Positions 1 through 10,500 of a stretch of DNA of 64,000 bases are shown piece by piece. The DNA is from Effrenium voratum. Taxonomy: Eukaryota > Sar > Dinophyceae > Suessiales > Symbiodiniaceae. A program made the translations under genes and the position numbers. Location of the stretch: assembly GCA_963377175.1 (NCBI GenBank), contig CAUJNA010001224.1, forward strand, positions 917,501-981,500, read 5' to 3'. Position 1 is the stretch's first letter. The number at the start of each line of letters is the position of its first letter. Under the pieces are notes generated by a model. The model searched no databases. It was not told the DNA's origin and was given only the letters and a program-made list of their open reading frames with translations.

Positions 1-34
1 TTTTATTGGGCTGAATGATGTGCACGCATGATAT

Positions 35-143
35 GGCCATGGGTCAAAATCCCGTACCCCCAGTGAACCAATCCCCACTAAAATAGACTAAAATTGGTGT
101 TGCACCTACCCCAAAATGGTACCACTGGTTTTGATCCACAGCC
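35..143. mobile_element. Introner-like MITE, copy A (long subfamily)
   Basis: A 109-bp element with terminal inverted repeats GGCCATGGGTCAAAA and TTTTGATCCACAGCC. It is flanked on both sides by ATAT, a possible 4-bp target duplication. The interior (CCCGTACCCCCAGTGAAC and so on) nearly matches the copy at 34104-34216. It lies directly downstream, in minus-strand order, of the exon at about 165-322, so it should be intronic. There is no coding capacity, so it is non-autonomous. Confidence 0.8.
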
Positions 144-164
144 ATATGCCAAAAGGAAGTTCTG

Positions 165-322
165 TGGCCAGGCTCGTCCCTTGGCGCCTGCGCACGAAAG
201 AGGGGTGCGGGTATGGACACCACTCCCATAGGCATGCTGTATCTCACTGCCGGCAGGGTGAGCTCGAAAACGCCATTCGCTGCGTCGATGGGCCTCACGC
301 TCCAGCCCTCCCCACAGAGATC
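165..322 (-). CDS. Internal exon c of an unrecognised minus-strand gene
   Basis: On the minus strand an acceptor (TCTCTCGCCAG) at 324-323 opens a GC-rich reading frame of about 50 codons. It begins D-L-C-G-E-G-W-S-V-R-P-I-D and continues through F-E-L-T-L-P-A-V-R-Y-S to the edge of MITE copy A. The exon sits between two inverted-repeat elements (35-143 and 358-454), which define its introns. The donor could not be fixed; the end is set at the last convincing codons. No domain was recognised. It probably belongs to the same gene as the exons at 784-1008 and 1430-1606, and the gene would run off the left edge. Confidence 0.5.
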
Positions 323-357
323 CTGGCGAGAGATCACATGTCATGCAAGGAGGAAAC

Positions 358-454
358 GGCTGTGGGTCAAAAATAGGCACCCAAAATGGAACCCTGGTAA
401 GTGGAAACATGGACCAAACTCTGCGGCCCCCTGGTTGAATTTTGACCCACACCC
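358..454. mobile_element. Introner-like MITE, copy C (short subfamily)
   Basis: A 97-bp element with ends GGCTGTGGGTCAAAA and TTTTGACCCACACCC. The interior is close to copy G (63046-63138) and, in reverse orientation, to copy D (2900-2999). It lies 35 bp upstream (minus strand) of the acceptor of exon c. Confidence 0.8.
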
Positions 455-783
455 AAATGAACTGCTCAAGTTGTTGAAGCATGCTTGCCATGTTGGCCAG
501 AAAGAAAGGGTGTATCTTAAGTGTTGGCTCCCTTTGACAGGGTAGATATGAGACTGGCTAAGAGCCACTTAAGTCAGCTGGAGCTCCTCAGACCTGTATG
601 CAGCGAAATCGGGGCTGGTTGGATAGGTCTTTGTCGAGGGCCCGCTGGCACGCCGCCATGTGCATCATCAGTGGTTAATCTACGTGGGCAAAATGTGTAT
701 AAGAGCTTGGCACACAATTTCTAGCGTGATTGAACCATCATCATTGTAGTCAAGGACATTTTGCTGACCACCCATGACAACTA
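455..783. other. Presumed intron sequence
   Basis: About 330 bp between candidate exons b and c of the left-edge gene, to the right of MITE copy C. No further coding segment or repeat was recognised. Confidence 0.4.
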
Positions 784-1008
784 GCATTTCATGTCAAACA
801 TCTCCGTGTTGGATGGCCACAGAAACTGCAGTGACTGCATGTCCTGCAGGACCTGCTGATTCGTCTGCCGCATCTTCTCTTCCGCCAGCTCTGTCCCGGC
901 TACGCCGGGCTCGGAATCCAAACGGACCACAAGGTTCGCGGCGTCCATGCCAGGCACCACCGGGTCCTCCTGCCCGCGTTTCCGACTCTCCGACACCAAA
1001 CGATGTTT
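784..1008 (-). CDS. Internal exon b of an unrecognised minus-strand gene
   Basis: The minus-strand acceptor GTCGCGTAG at 1010-1009 follows an in-frame stop, after which about 70 codons are open. The peptide is protein-like: it runs through VVPGMDAANLVVRLDSEPG and then a glutamine-rich helix (AEEKMRQTNQQVLQDMQSL). A GC donor is possible at the left end, just before the in-frame TAG. MITE copy B lies 71 bp upstream of the acceptor, in the preceding intron. No family was recognised. Confidence 0.5.
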
Positions 1009-1080
1009 CTACGCGACTCTCCAAGGCTAGGCTTGGTGTCCACTCCGCAATCACCAAGCCTTGCTGATGTACAGTCATGT

Positions 1081-1191
1081 GGCCATGGTTCAAAACCAAT
1101 GGTCACATTTTGGGAAGATAGTGCACCACCCACTTTAGTCTATTTTAGCGGGGATTGGTTCACTGCGGCAACGGGGTTTTGATCCATGGCC
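1081..1191. mobile_element. Introner-like MITE, copy B (long subfamily)
   Basis: A 111-bp element with long inverted ends GGCCATGGTTCAAAACC and GGTTTTGATCCATGGCC. It is in the opposite orientation to copies A and F: its interior contains TTTTAGTCTATTTTAGCGGGGATTGG, the reverse complement of the CCAATCCCCACTAAAATAGACTAAAA stretch of copy A. It sits between candidate exons a and b. Confidence 0.8.
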
Positions 1192-1429
1192 ATTTCGCCA
1201 TCTCTCACTTGCAAAGGCTCTATCATGCACGCATCGCTTGTTTCGCGCTCAGCACGCGTCGAATCAAAGAAGCATCCAACCACCCAGGGCAAGAAACAAG
1301 TGCACCGCCAAAATGGCCTGCGACTGGCTGTCATCAAACGCTTGTCTGCCAAAATGGGAACCTGCCCATACCAAACCAACTATTGACAATGACAACATGA
1401 ACGAGCAATCGGGCTGTTCTTGGCGCCGC

Positions 1430-1606
1430 AATGCCTGTGTAAGTGTTCATACTACTAATACGCTCTGCCCTCTGCATGTCCCTCAACTCATATATCCCGG
1501 ACACTGCGTCCGCCAAGCTCAGCAAAGCGGCTTGAGAGGCAACTGCTGCGACTGCCGCAACTGAGGCTGCAGTCTCTTTGGCTTTGACTTCCTCAGAGCA
1601 GGCATA
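1430..1606 (-). CDS. Exon a of an unrecognised minus-strand gene
   Basis: The acceptor GTTCACTTCAG at 1608-1607 (minus strand) opens a frame of about 55 codons. It encodes an alanine-rich helical segment (ETAASVAAVAAVASQAALLS) followed by LRDMQRAERISSMN. The helical character resembles that of exon b, which fits one protein. The 3' boundary is uncertain. No domain was recognised. Confidence 0.42.
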
Positions 1607-1706
1607 CTGAAGTGAACACCTCGTCAGACTTGTGTCAGCCGCCAGCCTCATAAGTGACATTAAACTAGTAGCACCCAAAACGGACCGTTTCCCCCAAGTC
1701 CCTGGC

Positions 1707-2899
1707 AACCGAGAAAAAACAACTCAAGGCAATTCTATACTCTGAGCGGTCCTTCCCATAACAAAGGCATTCAGAACACCAATGAAATAGCTATGCGGCG
1801 CGCTACAAACACCATCGTGGAAGCTGAACAAAACTCAAACTACTGTGAGCGCTCCAAAAGGGGGGGGGGGGGCGAGGGTGAGCTGGGCCGGGGTGCATCC
1901 TCTCTCGACATGATGTAACATTTTGTCTCTAACACGGCCACCTTCCTTCGGATTGACTGGCTGGCAGCATCATTCGATGAACACACACACACAATGCGTG
2001 TTGTTGTCAGTGCCCTTAGCTAACAATCGCAAAAACAAAGCTAATACGAGGTGACCACAATTGCGACAAGGGGGTACCACTGCGTGCTTCTTTTGGAATA
2101 TTTGTTCTTCAGTGGCGTTTGCATGAGGTTGCAACACACAGCTCCCTCAAGCAACCCATTTGCTCAAGCAAAATCCGTGAGCCTATGTTTCATCATACTC
2201 CAGTGGCTTCGGTTTGGAATTGACGGGTATCAAAAGCCCGACACATACTTGCCACTGCACGAAGCCCCTGCTCACCCCGTCTTGACAGAGCAGTCGGGAA
2301 TGGCACATCCACACGATGTTCAACTCTTAGGCCTTAACCAGAACAAGAGCATAATCCCAACATACTCTGGGCGGCAGGCAGTATCAGCGCGATACAAGCA
2401 TCATGCCTCACATTACCAGTTTTTGGCCAAGCTTTGTTCGCAGCCTCTGCTCGCTTGTCCAAACAATCAGATCGAACAGCTGTCGGGCTGGTTCTTAGGA
2501 AGATCCGTAAGCCTGAACGGTGTTCAATTGAAAGAAGGAAGCCAAACGGCAAGCGGACGATGTTGGGGACACATACCGGGAGCGAATTCTTTGGATTCAG
2601 GCGCTACAACTTGCAACAGGGGACAGGTGCTTTTCATAGGTTGACGGCAGTTGAAAGACGAGTGAGTGGACTCCACTTAATGAACTGCCAAGAGAGACAG
2701 ATTCGGCTTTTTGGGAAATGAACTACCCCTGGGTTTGAGTCGATATTGGGGCAAGCAAACAAATGGAAGTCGCGAAATCCTGTTGACAGACATCCAAGTT
2801 GTCCCTGGACCATCAGCTCCAAGGCACTGTGACATCAATGACATTCGCTCGCGCGGCAACCGTGGGCTTCGTTGGCACCTCGCGTCCAAACATTAATAT
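1707..2899. other. Non-coding DNA with simple sequence
   Basis: It contains a G12 run at about 1861-1872 and a short AC repeat at about 1982-1992. A 197-codon plus-strand frame (2051-2644) lacks coding character. No gene was recognised. Confidence 0.5.
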
Positions 2900-2999
2900 G
2901 GGTGTGGGTCAAAATTAAACCACTAGGGGACCGCAGGTGTTAGTCCATGTTTCCATTTGCCAAGGCTCCATTTTCGGCACCTAGTTTTGACCCACAGCC
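2900..2999. mobile_element. Introner-like MITE, copy D (short subfamily, reversed)
   Basis: A 100-bp element with ends GGGTGTGGGTCAAAA and TTTTGACCCACAGCC, flanked by ATAT on both sides. Its interior is the reverse complement of the copy C/G interior (for example GGACCGCAGGTG against CACCTGCGGTCC-like bases). No convincing exon was seen next to it. Confidence 0.78.
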
Positions 3000-4757
3000 A
3001 TATCCTCCTTCCAACAATCACAATCGCATAAATTTATTATACTGGGGTCATCCAACCATCACAATACTCCGGTCATTGATATATAACTACACTCCTGGAG
3101 GTGGATGGGGCCTTTGCCAGAAGGAAAGCGTCCGTCTTACGAAACCCTCCGATCATCAGCTTCCATGATTGCTGGAGGGTACAGTCTCGGCCGGTCGGCT
3201 TTCCGTCGCCTATGGGTCCGTATATACAGCTGCAAAAACACGGAAAAAGCCCGAAGAATCATCAGGCAAGATAAGCTTTGGAACAAGAACTCAACTCGAC
3301 TCTCATGAAACACTCTCGTGAGATGTGTCTTTTCAATCTGGGAATGCACATCTTGGGGCAGAAGCAAAGGAACCAGTACGCTAGTCATTTCCAGCACAAG
3401 TAAGGCGTCTCAGGCCTGCATGTTGCATAGGGCGTGGGGTCCCCAACATTCATGCTCGACTCCGTTCTTCAGCTCTTGTTTAAGCCATGGTTTACACATC
3501 AAACTACCACACACGTGCACACACGCAAGGCATAGCTCCACCACCGCAGGGATGCAGCCGTTGAACACATGTGGGCTCCGACATAGCTATGCTCAGTCAT
3601 TCTGATTCACATACTCGGCGAAACTCACTTCAGGTATGCAAAATATCATGTCAGGAAAAAAGGCGGGGCAGCTTTCAACAACCCTCGACAAATTGTGCCA
3701 GCGCGTGACACACGAAAGCAGGGGCAAGCGTCAGCATGATCGCTTTCGGAGAATGATTGAATCTAGCCGTGCTTCAAAAGCAAGCGAGCTCACTCGCATT
3801 GAAGCCAAAAGAGGCCCAAAAGTTAAAGCAGAGAGGCGAGATGGCCCCATCTTCCCAAGTTACCCACCCAAATCCGATTTCACATGCCGCGTGCACTGAG
3901 CTCCACCAGGCGAACATGCTGAGAAAGGCCAGGAGTCGCCTCACGGAAATTGAAGCGGCCGAAGCTTTCGGCGAGGCGGCGTTGGGATAGTCGCTGGGGA
4001 ATGGAAGCAAATGCGCAAGCAGGGCAATAGCTCAACAATGGAGAAACTGAAATAGCTCTCTCAGCAATGCTTCTTATTTGTACTTCTAGGCTTTGGAACG
4101 GTCAAACAGCTGTGTTCGCTGCAACCGCAACAATTAGATATCAACCAGGATGAAGCAGGCCCTGGACAGTCAAGCACACGCTTAGCTTGCAGAGAGAGAT
4201 GGTCAGCCACCCTAAGTTGTAAAGTTGAAGATGGCCAACCTTGGCCAAGTAGTCAGGTCCAAGTGAGAATTATCCGCGCCCCTGTCAATGCCTTCGCACG
4301 CACCCATGAAGCGCTGTTTATGTGATTTGTGCTTTGCTTGTGTTGCAATGGCGCTAGTTGTGTCTCCCACTATAAACACGCACACCATAAGCATGCACAA
4401 ACTGGATGGCGGATAGAATCATGTCGTTTCAAACCGGCTACGGCAGTGCTACATGATACAATCGAGATGGGAACCCACAGTGTCACATGATGCAAACAGG
4501 AAGGCCCACTGGCATTCTATTGCGGGTGCGCGCGCGCGCACACACACACAAACAATGTTGCGAGTCAAACTTGCCAACAGGAAAACATAAAATCAAAGAA
4601 GCAGGTTATTCGCACTATACCATGGACATGGCCCTTTGGGTCGGACTACAACCTCATACAGAAGTGACAAAGTTTATGACGCTTGCCACGCTGTAAAGCG
4701 AGCGCATGTTTGTGACCTTTCTTCACATTGTCAAGCTGATCCCAAAATCCTAAAGAG
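3000..4757. other. No confident gene; AC microsatellite
   Basis: Several overlapping open frames on both strands lack domain character. A plus-strand stretch at 3757-3990 (ending ...LTEIEAAEAFGEAALG, then stop) is mildly protein-like but has no clear splice signals. A GC/AC alternating run lies at about 4528-4550. Confidence 0.4.
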
Positions 4758-4784
4758 GTGCTCCAGACATTCATGTCGCCAATT

Positions 4785-4935
4785 CGGCCCTTGCTTGGAG
4801 TCCCAGACCTGAAGCCCCAGCTCCCGTCCTCGCGAAGCCCCGCAGCACCGCCCCGAGGTTGCTCCCCGAGAAAGCCGCGGGGTCCGCAAGCTCCGTGCAA
4901 CTCCTCAGAGCCGCTCCGGCCATTTTTGGCACACA
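4785..4935 (-). CDS. Candidate exon, possibly helical-repeat protein
   Basis: A GC island in AT-richer DNA, open in two minus-strand frames. One frame begins with an ATG and encodes an alanine/leucine-rich helix pair (ALRSCTELADPAAFSGSN, then LGAVLRGFARTGA). This resembles helical repeats of organelle RNA-binding proteins (inference only), and it has a CAG|GTCTGG donor. The other frame is glycine-rich and reads on to DMNVWSTSLGFWDQ. Frame choice is unresolved. Confidence 0.33.
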
Positions 4936-5002
4936 AATGATATGCGCAGCCTTGCTTCATACTTGATCTATAGAAAAAATACAGCAGCATAGACCCTTGA
5001 TA

Positions 5003-5395
5003 CAAACTGCATGCCCCCTAGCGCCCTGCCCTCAATCTCGCAAACATGCGCCCACTGCGTCACCAGCACCTGCCAGCAACCTGCACAGCGCCCTGCCGTC
5101 AATCTCGCACAAATGCGCAAGCGCGCCGTCACCAGCGCCTCAAACAACACCTGGGCCAGCACCACAAACTGCATGCCCCCGAGCACTCCCGCAACGTCAG
5201 CAGCACTCAAACAGCATCACAAGCAGCAACCCAAAACAGCACCTGCACCAGCACCTAAATTGAATACCCCGTAGCGCCCTGCCGTCAATCTCGCAAAAAT
5301 GCGCCCGCACCATCAGCAGCACCCCAAAACAGCACACGCAGCAGCACCCCAAACTGCATGCCCCCTAGCACCCAGCCGTCAATCTCGCAAATCAC
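5003..5395. repeat. Degenerate minisatellite
   Basis: Irregular tandem copies of GCGCCCTGCCGTCAATCTCGCA, AAATGCGCCCGCACCA, CAGCAGCACCCCAAAACAGCAC and CAAACTGCATGCCCCCTAG. Unit lengths vary from about 75 to 140 bp, with at least four recognisable CAATCTCGCA blocks. The CAG/CAC-rich composition keeps several frames open without meaning. Confidence 0.7.
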
Positions 5396-5872
5396 GTTCC
5401 CTTCTTTATTGGAAGTTAGAACCCCATAGCTTTCAGCTATCTGGGGAAAACACACAAGCTTTGGAGGAGATCCCCCAAAAAATAGAGGTTGTTGGCCGGA
5501 GTCTCTTGGGCTGCGGTTGAATTGCTTGCACCACTTTGGGAACCGAGCACGGTCACCAAAATTCCAACGGCTGGGTATGGCCTTTGTAAATGCAACATTG
5601 ATGTCTCGGACTCCGGACCAATCATGCTTTGGGAATAGGGCGTGGTTGGTGTCGCTTTGTTTCAAGTAGAAGCGAATCCTCTGTCAGCTTCTTCTTTTGC
5701 AACAACCATTTGTGCACACCCATTTGAACACGCAGGGCAGGATCGTTTTGCAGACTTACACGGGCCACAAGCATCAAACTCGGCATGCAAACTCGAATAC
5801 ACACACACACAATCATACGATGCCAAACATAGACCAACTACAAGTCTAAGTAGCAAATCCCAATTTTCACAG

Positions 5873-6050
5873 GGCGCCCGAGGAATCCGCAGGTTCCCTC
5901 AATCCGACCTTCGGCTCTTCGGTCCTTCGTCGCTGGAACTGGCGGCCAGTCAGGTCGTGGCCGCAAAGCCCAGGCGGCCGCCGCTGCTGCGGCGCCACGC
6001 TGAAGCCACCTGGGCCGGCGTTGGCGAGAACGGGCCATGGGGAGCACAAG
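5873..6050 (+). CDS. Candidate exon, unknown protein
   Basis: A plus-strand acceptor with pyrimidine tract (CCAATTTTCACAG, ending at 5872) opens a GC-rich frame of about 55 codons (begins GARGIRRFPQSDLRLFGPSS, later LLRRHAEATWAGVGENGPW). The minus strand is also open here, so strand is uncertain. Confidence 0.3.
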
Positions 6051-8766
6051 ACTCTGCTAGGAACCTGATCCCACAATGGTCACTGACACTACAGCACAAG
6101 ATTGTAGCATGATCAGGACACAGCCGAGTAATAATTTCACAACACATAGCTCCACTTCCTTGGTGATTTGGCTCGGCGGTTTGGCGCTTAGGATGTAGAT
6201 CCCGATTTACCCTCAATTGAGCACCAGAGGTTCAAACCCCCACCAATCCAAGCCAACAAAGGGCAATCTGACAGTTCAAAGGCCGGATCCATGAGAGCAA
6301 TATCCATGCCCGACTTTCGGGCCCATTTGGCATCTGTCGGTTTTGGGTTCAGCAAACGCATCAGCTTTGAACCCAGCCCTGTTGAAACGTTTAGCCCTTC
6401 CACTCCCCCAACCAACTGTCCAAATCCGAGAGGCAGCTTCGAAGCTCCGGGCTCAATAAAATCGCCTCATGCGATGGGATCTGGCAGCGCTCAACGACAC
6501 AGTGCTCAAACATCACACTTTGCCAGATGGCAAACTAGGACCCGTTCAAAAGCGAGCTTGGGCATGCCCCCTGTGAGCTCTCTTCCTCCCACATGTAGAC
6601 CCCTAAGACATGCCAAAGCCAAGGCGCTGCTATGACAGCATGTTTTGGCCCAAGCATTGCTCGTCTCGAGACGCCTCTTGGAGCCGCCATCAGTTCGGGC
6701 CGGAGCTGCGAAGGAATACAATCGCGTGGTGCAAGAGCAAAGGAAGACACTTCCAGAAACCTAGAGTGAGGCGCGTTCAACAGCGGAGTCAGGTTTCGGG
6801 CACGGAATGAGTATGCTGAAAAAGGGGTTAGTCCGGACGGGGCAACCAAAGAAGAGCAAGCAGCAAGATAGAAACATGCATGTAAACAACATCTGTACTG
6901 AGCACCAAGCCGGGCAGCTCTGTCAAAGGCCCGTTTGACTGGGCTCCGCGCTTCATGGCTCCTGGCGCAACAAACCTCTGCCTTGTGCTTTGGGGCATCG
7001 TCGCTGTGAAAATCATCCACGTGATACCACCAGGGGCCGTCTGTATGACCACTTTATCAGCTTGAAGGGGGTTCCTTTCGAGAAAGCTGAAACCCCCAAA
7101 TGTTGTCCAGAAGAACAAGCCTTCCAAAATGGAAGCTGTCCTTCAAGACCTGCAACAATAGAATAACGCAGTGGATGGACTGCAACAACAGAACGATACC
7201 TTCGAAGGACAAGACCCTGTACCAGTTCTATAATTAGTATGGGCCCATCTGATATGTCTTTCCAAATCGCTGTGGCTGTCATAGCAGTCAGGAATTGCGA
7301 GCACTCTCTTATCACCAGCTTCCCCACCAAGCAGTTGTAGCAGAGTGCTCGTACTTGCTGCATGCCGACCGGTGGCCCCGAAACAAGGAATTAAGTACCC
7401 CGACTGGGGTAGTACAACAGCTACGGGAAAATTGCAGCTTGTTCAGACTACCCCCAATCCAGCGGAACGCCGCGTGCCAAATGCATCGCTGCTTTGGGAT
7501 CCTTTCCCGTGCCAAGAAAGCAGTGCGTTCATGTCCACAAGTTTTACCCTACAAACAGACCGCAGCTCTTACATTACCCGGTTTCTGCCGCAATTTGAGC
7601 CGGCCCCAATATAACCCTTATCTAACCCTTACATAAGCTTTGTATATCCTTTGGCTTCTGGGGATCGCAATCTGGGGGTACTGATCTCAGTCTTCGAGAA
7701 GGATATCTCGGAAAGAACACGCCAGACCGCGTGGTCAAACCAAACCAAGGCCAACTTATTCACAAGGGAGCCCAACTCAACAGACGGGACCTAGTCTTGG
7801 AAGCCAGGGGCATGGCGCACACGAGGGAGCGTCCTGGGCAATGCAACCTCCTCCCAGGTGGGCCTCGGTGAGCAACTTCTCAAGTTCCATCAGGGTGCCA
7901 ATGCAGCGTGCAAATCACTACGCAGCTCTGCGGAATTCTGCTGACACAAGTAGGGGACACTCTTTCCGAGCGAATGTGCACAAGTCTGGTTGGAAGTAGC
8001 TCAGCTGACGAAACGGAATGCGTGAAGCCATGCCAAGCCTAGAACACCTGTTCTACAAACTAGTCATGCTAACCTTCTAGCCTAGAACACCAATTCCAGA
8101 ATCCCCTAAACTACACTAAGCAATCAACGCCAGGATAATCGTTGTACAATAATTCAACAATCCGAAATAGACATTGGACGCTTGATGCGCGCGCATCAAC
8201 CAACAGCAACATGGGTACCGAGATCGGGGGCAGGGCCCTGTGGCCGTCTCGCTCTCGGGCACCTGGCAGTCGGAACGGCCACAGCTGAACCGCAACATCA
8301 TCTTCAGAATGGCGCGACTGGCAACAGATTTTCTGAAGCCAAATCATTTTGGGGGGGCCTCCAATTCCATTTATTCAGTCTTCCCAATAAAAGGGAACAT
8401 GGAACCAGAAATGGATTTTCAGGGGTCACCCGCCTCCCCCAATTCCATTTTAAGGGGGTGGGGACGCCAACACACGCAGCCAGAACAGGTGTTGCTTGGG
8501 CATTTGGGTGCAGCTCTTCTGTCTCCTCCTGCTGCTCCGGCCATAGAGGTCAAAAAACATGTTCCCGCAGGGTGGCGTGCGGATGCTTTGCTCCACAAAA
8601 AGTACATAGTCCATTGACCATTGGTTCACAAGTCAAGTGTTGGTGCCCAAGGCTCGACTTTCGGGGCAAGTTTCCTGCAGGTGTTCTATCCCAAGCCTGG
8701 GATCCGATGTGCTCTCGAATGCCGGCACACCGAGCTGAAGTGCAGCTGGGAAACAAGTTCAGCAAG
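6051..8766. other. No confident gene
   Basis: It holds a tRNA-like A/B-box pair at about 6166-6236 and a short peptide-like minus segment at 6188-6415. A minus-strand C-x2-C-G-x2-H motif (CTFCGAKHPH) lies at about 8560-8600, just beyond the retroelement. No splice-supported exon was found. Confidence 0.4.
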
Positions 8767-8934
8767 TGTATGTAAGCTAACCAAACGGCACCACACAAGC
8801 ACGCGATAACTCTTTTATCCGAGCAATGTGTTGGTGCCAGGGACTCATCTTCCCCTGTCAGATGTCAACGGCTGGGTGGGCCCCATGGGCCACCCACCTC
8901 AAACTCTCAGAACGGGTGTGCAGACTGATAGCGC
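8767..8934 (-). repeat. Trailer repeat A1 (3' end of RT module)
   Basis: 168 bp, starting TGTATGTAAGCTAACCAAACG on the plus strand. It is repeated at 13569-13747 with essentially one difference, a 10-bp insertion (AAAACTGAAG) in the other copy. It includes a near-palindrome GGGTGGGCCCCATGGGCCACCC at 8874-8895. It forms the left limit of the element. Confidence 0.85.
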
Positions 8935-9015
8935 CCGCCCCTGAGCCGGGGCCCGGGGCACCCAGGCCACAGGGGGGTCTGCCACCAGGGGAAGTGAGTC
9001 ACCCACCGGCTCCGG

Positions 9016-10500
9016 TCACGGGAGCATGGGTGGGCCCACGCTAAGATCAAATGCATCTCCATTCAGGAGACGCGGGAGAAAAACGAACTCCTCGCAGAGT
9101 TCCTGTTTGGGGACCCTGTGCAAAGGGTCGAACCCAGAGAAATCTGGGTGCGTCAGTTCATCAGCCCACTGGTTGAATTCCCGGGGCACGTGGTTGGCCG
9201 CCAGCGAGCAGCCATGGGTGTGGAGCAGGAAGACCAGCTCCATCAGGATCGCCGCGGTGTAGGGCTTCTTGGATCCAAGGTTGAGCATCGCCATGACGTT
9301 GCCCTGATTGTCACTGCCCACCGGGAGTCGGACCCGGGAGGACAGAGGGCCTTGGTGCGTGAGGATCATGTTACAGAGGAAGAGCGTGCCCAGCATTTCC
9401 AAAGCCGCAATCCTCCGCTTGGGATCCCCATTCTTGAATGCCCAAGGGTACTCCTCCACGTGGATCTGCTCGTGGAACCAGTACACCTCCTTCTTTTCCG
9501 GCTCCATTTTGTTGGAGCACCATCCTCCCACAAATGCCAGTCCTTCGTCCGAGGCGCTAGCATCGCTGCAACCCCACCAAGAGGACTTCGGCAAGTAAGG
9601 GGAGTACTGGACGAAGGGCGTGTTGAAGAGGAACCGCAGCATGAACGCCAGCATCCTGACCACCTTGGGGGGTTTCCCCACCGTGGTGGTGGCCATCTTC
9701 CAGGCCCAAAGTGGCTGAAGCATCGACTTCGCCAGCGGACATGCAGCAGTTGCCCATTGGATGCGGCCCAGGGCCTTCTCGATGTCCTTTGAGTGCATCG
9801 CCTGCCCTTCCACCATGGTCTGCAAGACCTCCATCACCAGGATGTGTTTGTTGGCGGCCATGAGAACCTGCGGGATGTTCGGGTGGACCACGAAGCCCAG
9901 CCACGTGTTGACCTCCGCCAAATGTGTCTTCTTCCAGCTAAGCGGGGTGCCCAAGGCCAGGAGTGTTGCCAACAGCGCCACCGCCAAGTTTACTGCCCCC
10001 TCGCTGCGAAGCAGCCACAGGAAGTCATCCACAAAGACGAAGTTCCAATCCACTTGAGGGAAAAGTGCGTAGAGGACCCTGAGTAGAAGGGCTGCCAGGC
10101 GTCCCCAGTAGGATTGGGCACTGGCCATGCCGTATGTGCCTACCTTGTTCACCCACCATTCTTCCCCCAGTGAAGCCACCTGGAACCGCCAGTCCTTCCT
10201 GAGGACCTTCACTCTCCGGTGGGCCTTGGTGACGTCCGCCTTGAGCAGCACCCACCTGGTGCCCGGCTCCGGCCATAGCCAGCCCCCAGGTGGAGGTTTG
10301 ACGACCTCCTTCTCGGGGCCAGGGGCACCCTGAGAGGGAGGCCGCATGTAGCCAATGAAGAGCTTGTACCCCATCCAGCACCGTCGGAGCCGTCGTCCTT
10401 TCCACCGTCTGGTTCCTGATTGTGTCATTGGCCCCGCCCACCGAGCCATCGTAGATGGTGCTTGTCCCCTTCGTCGATGCCCGCTAGGGGGCCGGGACAA
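9016..10500 (-). CDS. Reverse transcriptase and RNase H of the retroelement
   Basis: 494 codons are open. The RT palm is recognised by motif A (ADVTKAHR, Asp at residue 89), motif B-like YGMASAQSYWGR (123-134) and motif C FVDD (156-159). RNase H follows with its four acidic residues: Asp313 (CSDAS), Glu368 (ALEML), Asp397 (GSDNQG) and Asp447 (WADE). The DN-Q-G and WADEL style is that of DIRS/Pao-type RNase H. The product would copy element RNA to DNA and remove the template RNA. The true N-terminus lies upstream in other frames (to about 11132), so the annotated start is only the limit of the open frame. Catalytic residues are intact here although neighbouring segments are frameshifted. Confidence 0.85.
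   Translation of the reverse strand: MSRPPSGHRRRGQAPSTMARWAGPMTQSGTRRWKGRRLRRCWMGYKLFIGYMRPPSQGAPGPEKEVVKPPPGGWLWPEPGTRWVLLKADVTKAHRRVKVLRKDWRFQVASLGEEWWVNKVGTYGMASAQSYWGRLAALLLRVLYALFPQVDWNFVFVDDFLWLLRSEGAVNLAVALLATLLALGTPLSWKKTHLAEVNTWLGFVVHPNIPQVLMAANKHILVMEVLQTMVEGQAMHSKDIEKALGRIQWATAACPLAKSMLQPLWAWKMATTTVGKPPKVVRMLAFMLRFLFNTPFVQYSPYLPKSSWWGCSDASASDEGLAFVGGWCSNKMEPEKKEVYWFHEQIHVEEYPWAFKNGDPKRRIAALEMLGTLFLCNMILTHQGPLSSRVRLPVGSDNQGNVMAMLNLGSKKPYTAAILMELVFLLHTHGCSLAANHVPREFNQWADELTHPDFSGFDPLHRVPKQELCEEFVFLPRLLNGDAFDLSVGPPMLP

Noticed and set aside
2051..2644. 197-codon plus-strand open frame
   Set aside because: No domain, no composition shift, no splice or start context; it looks like chance.
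9118..9792. Long plus-strand frames across the retroelement
   Set aside because: They are antisense to the RT-RNase H frame, whose motifs fix the strand.
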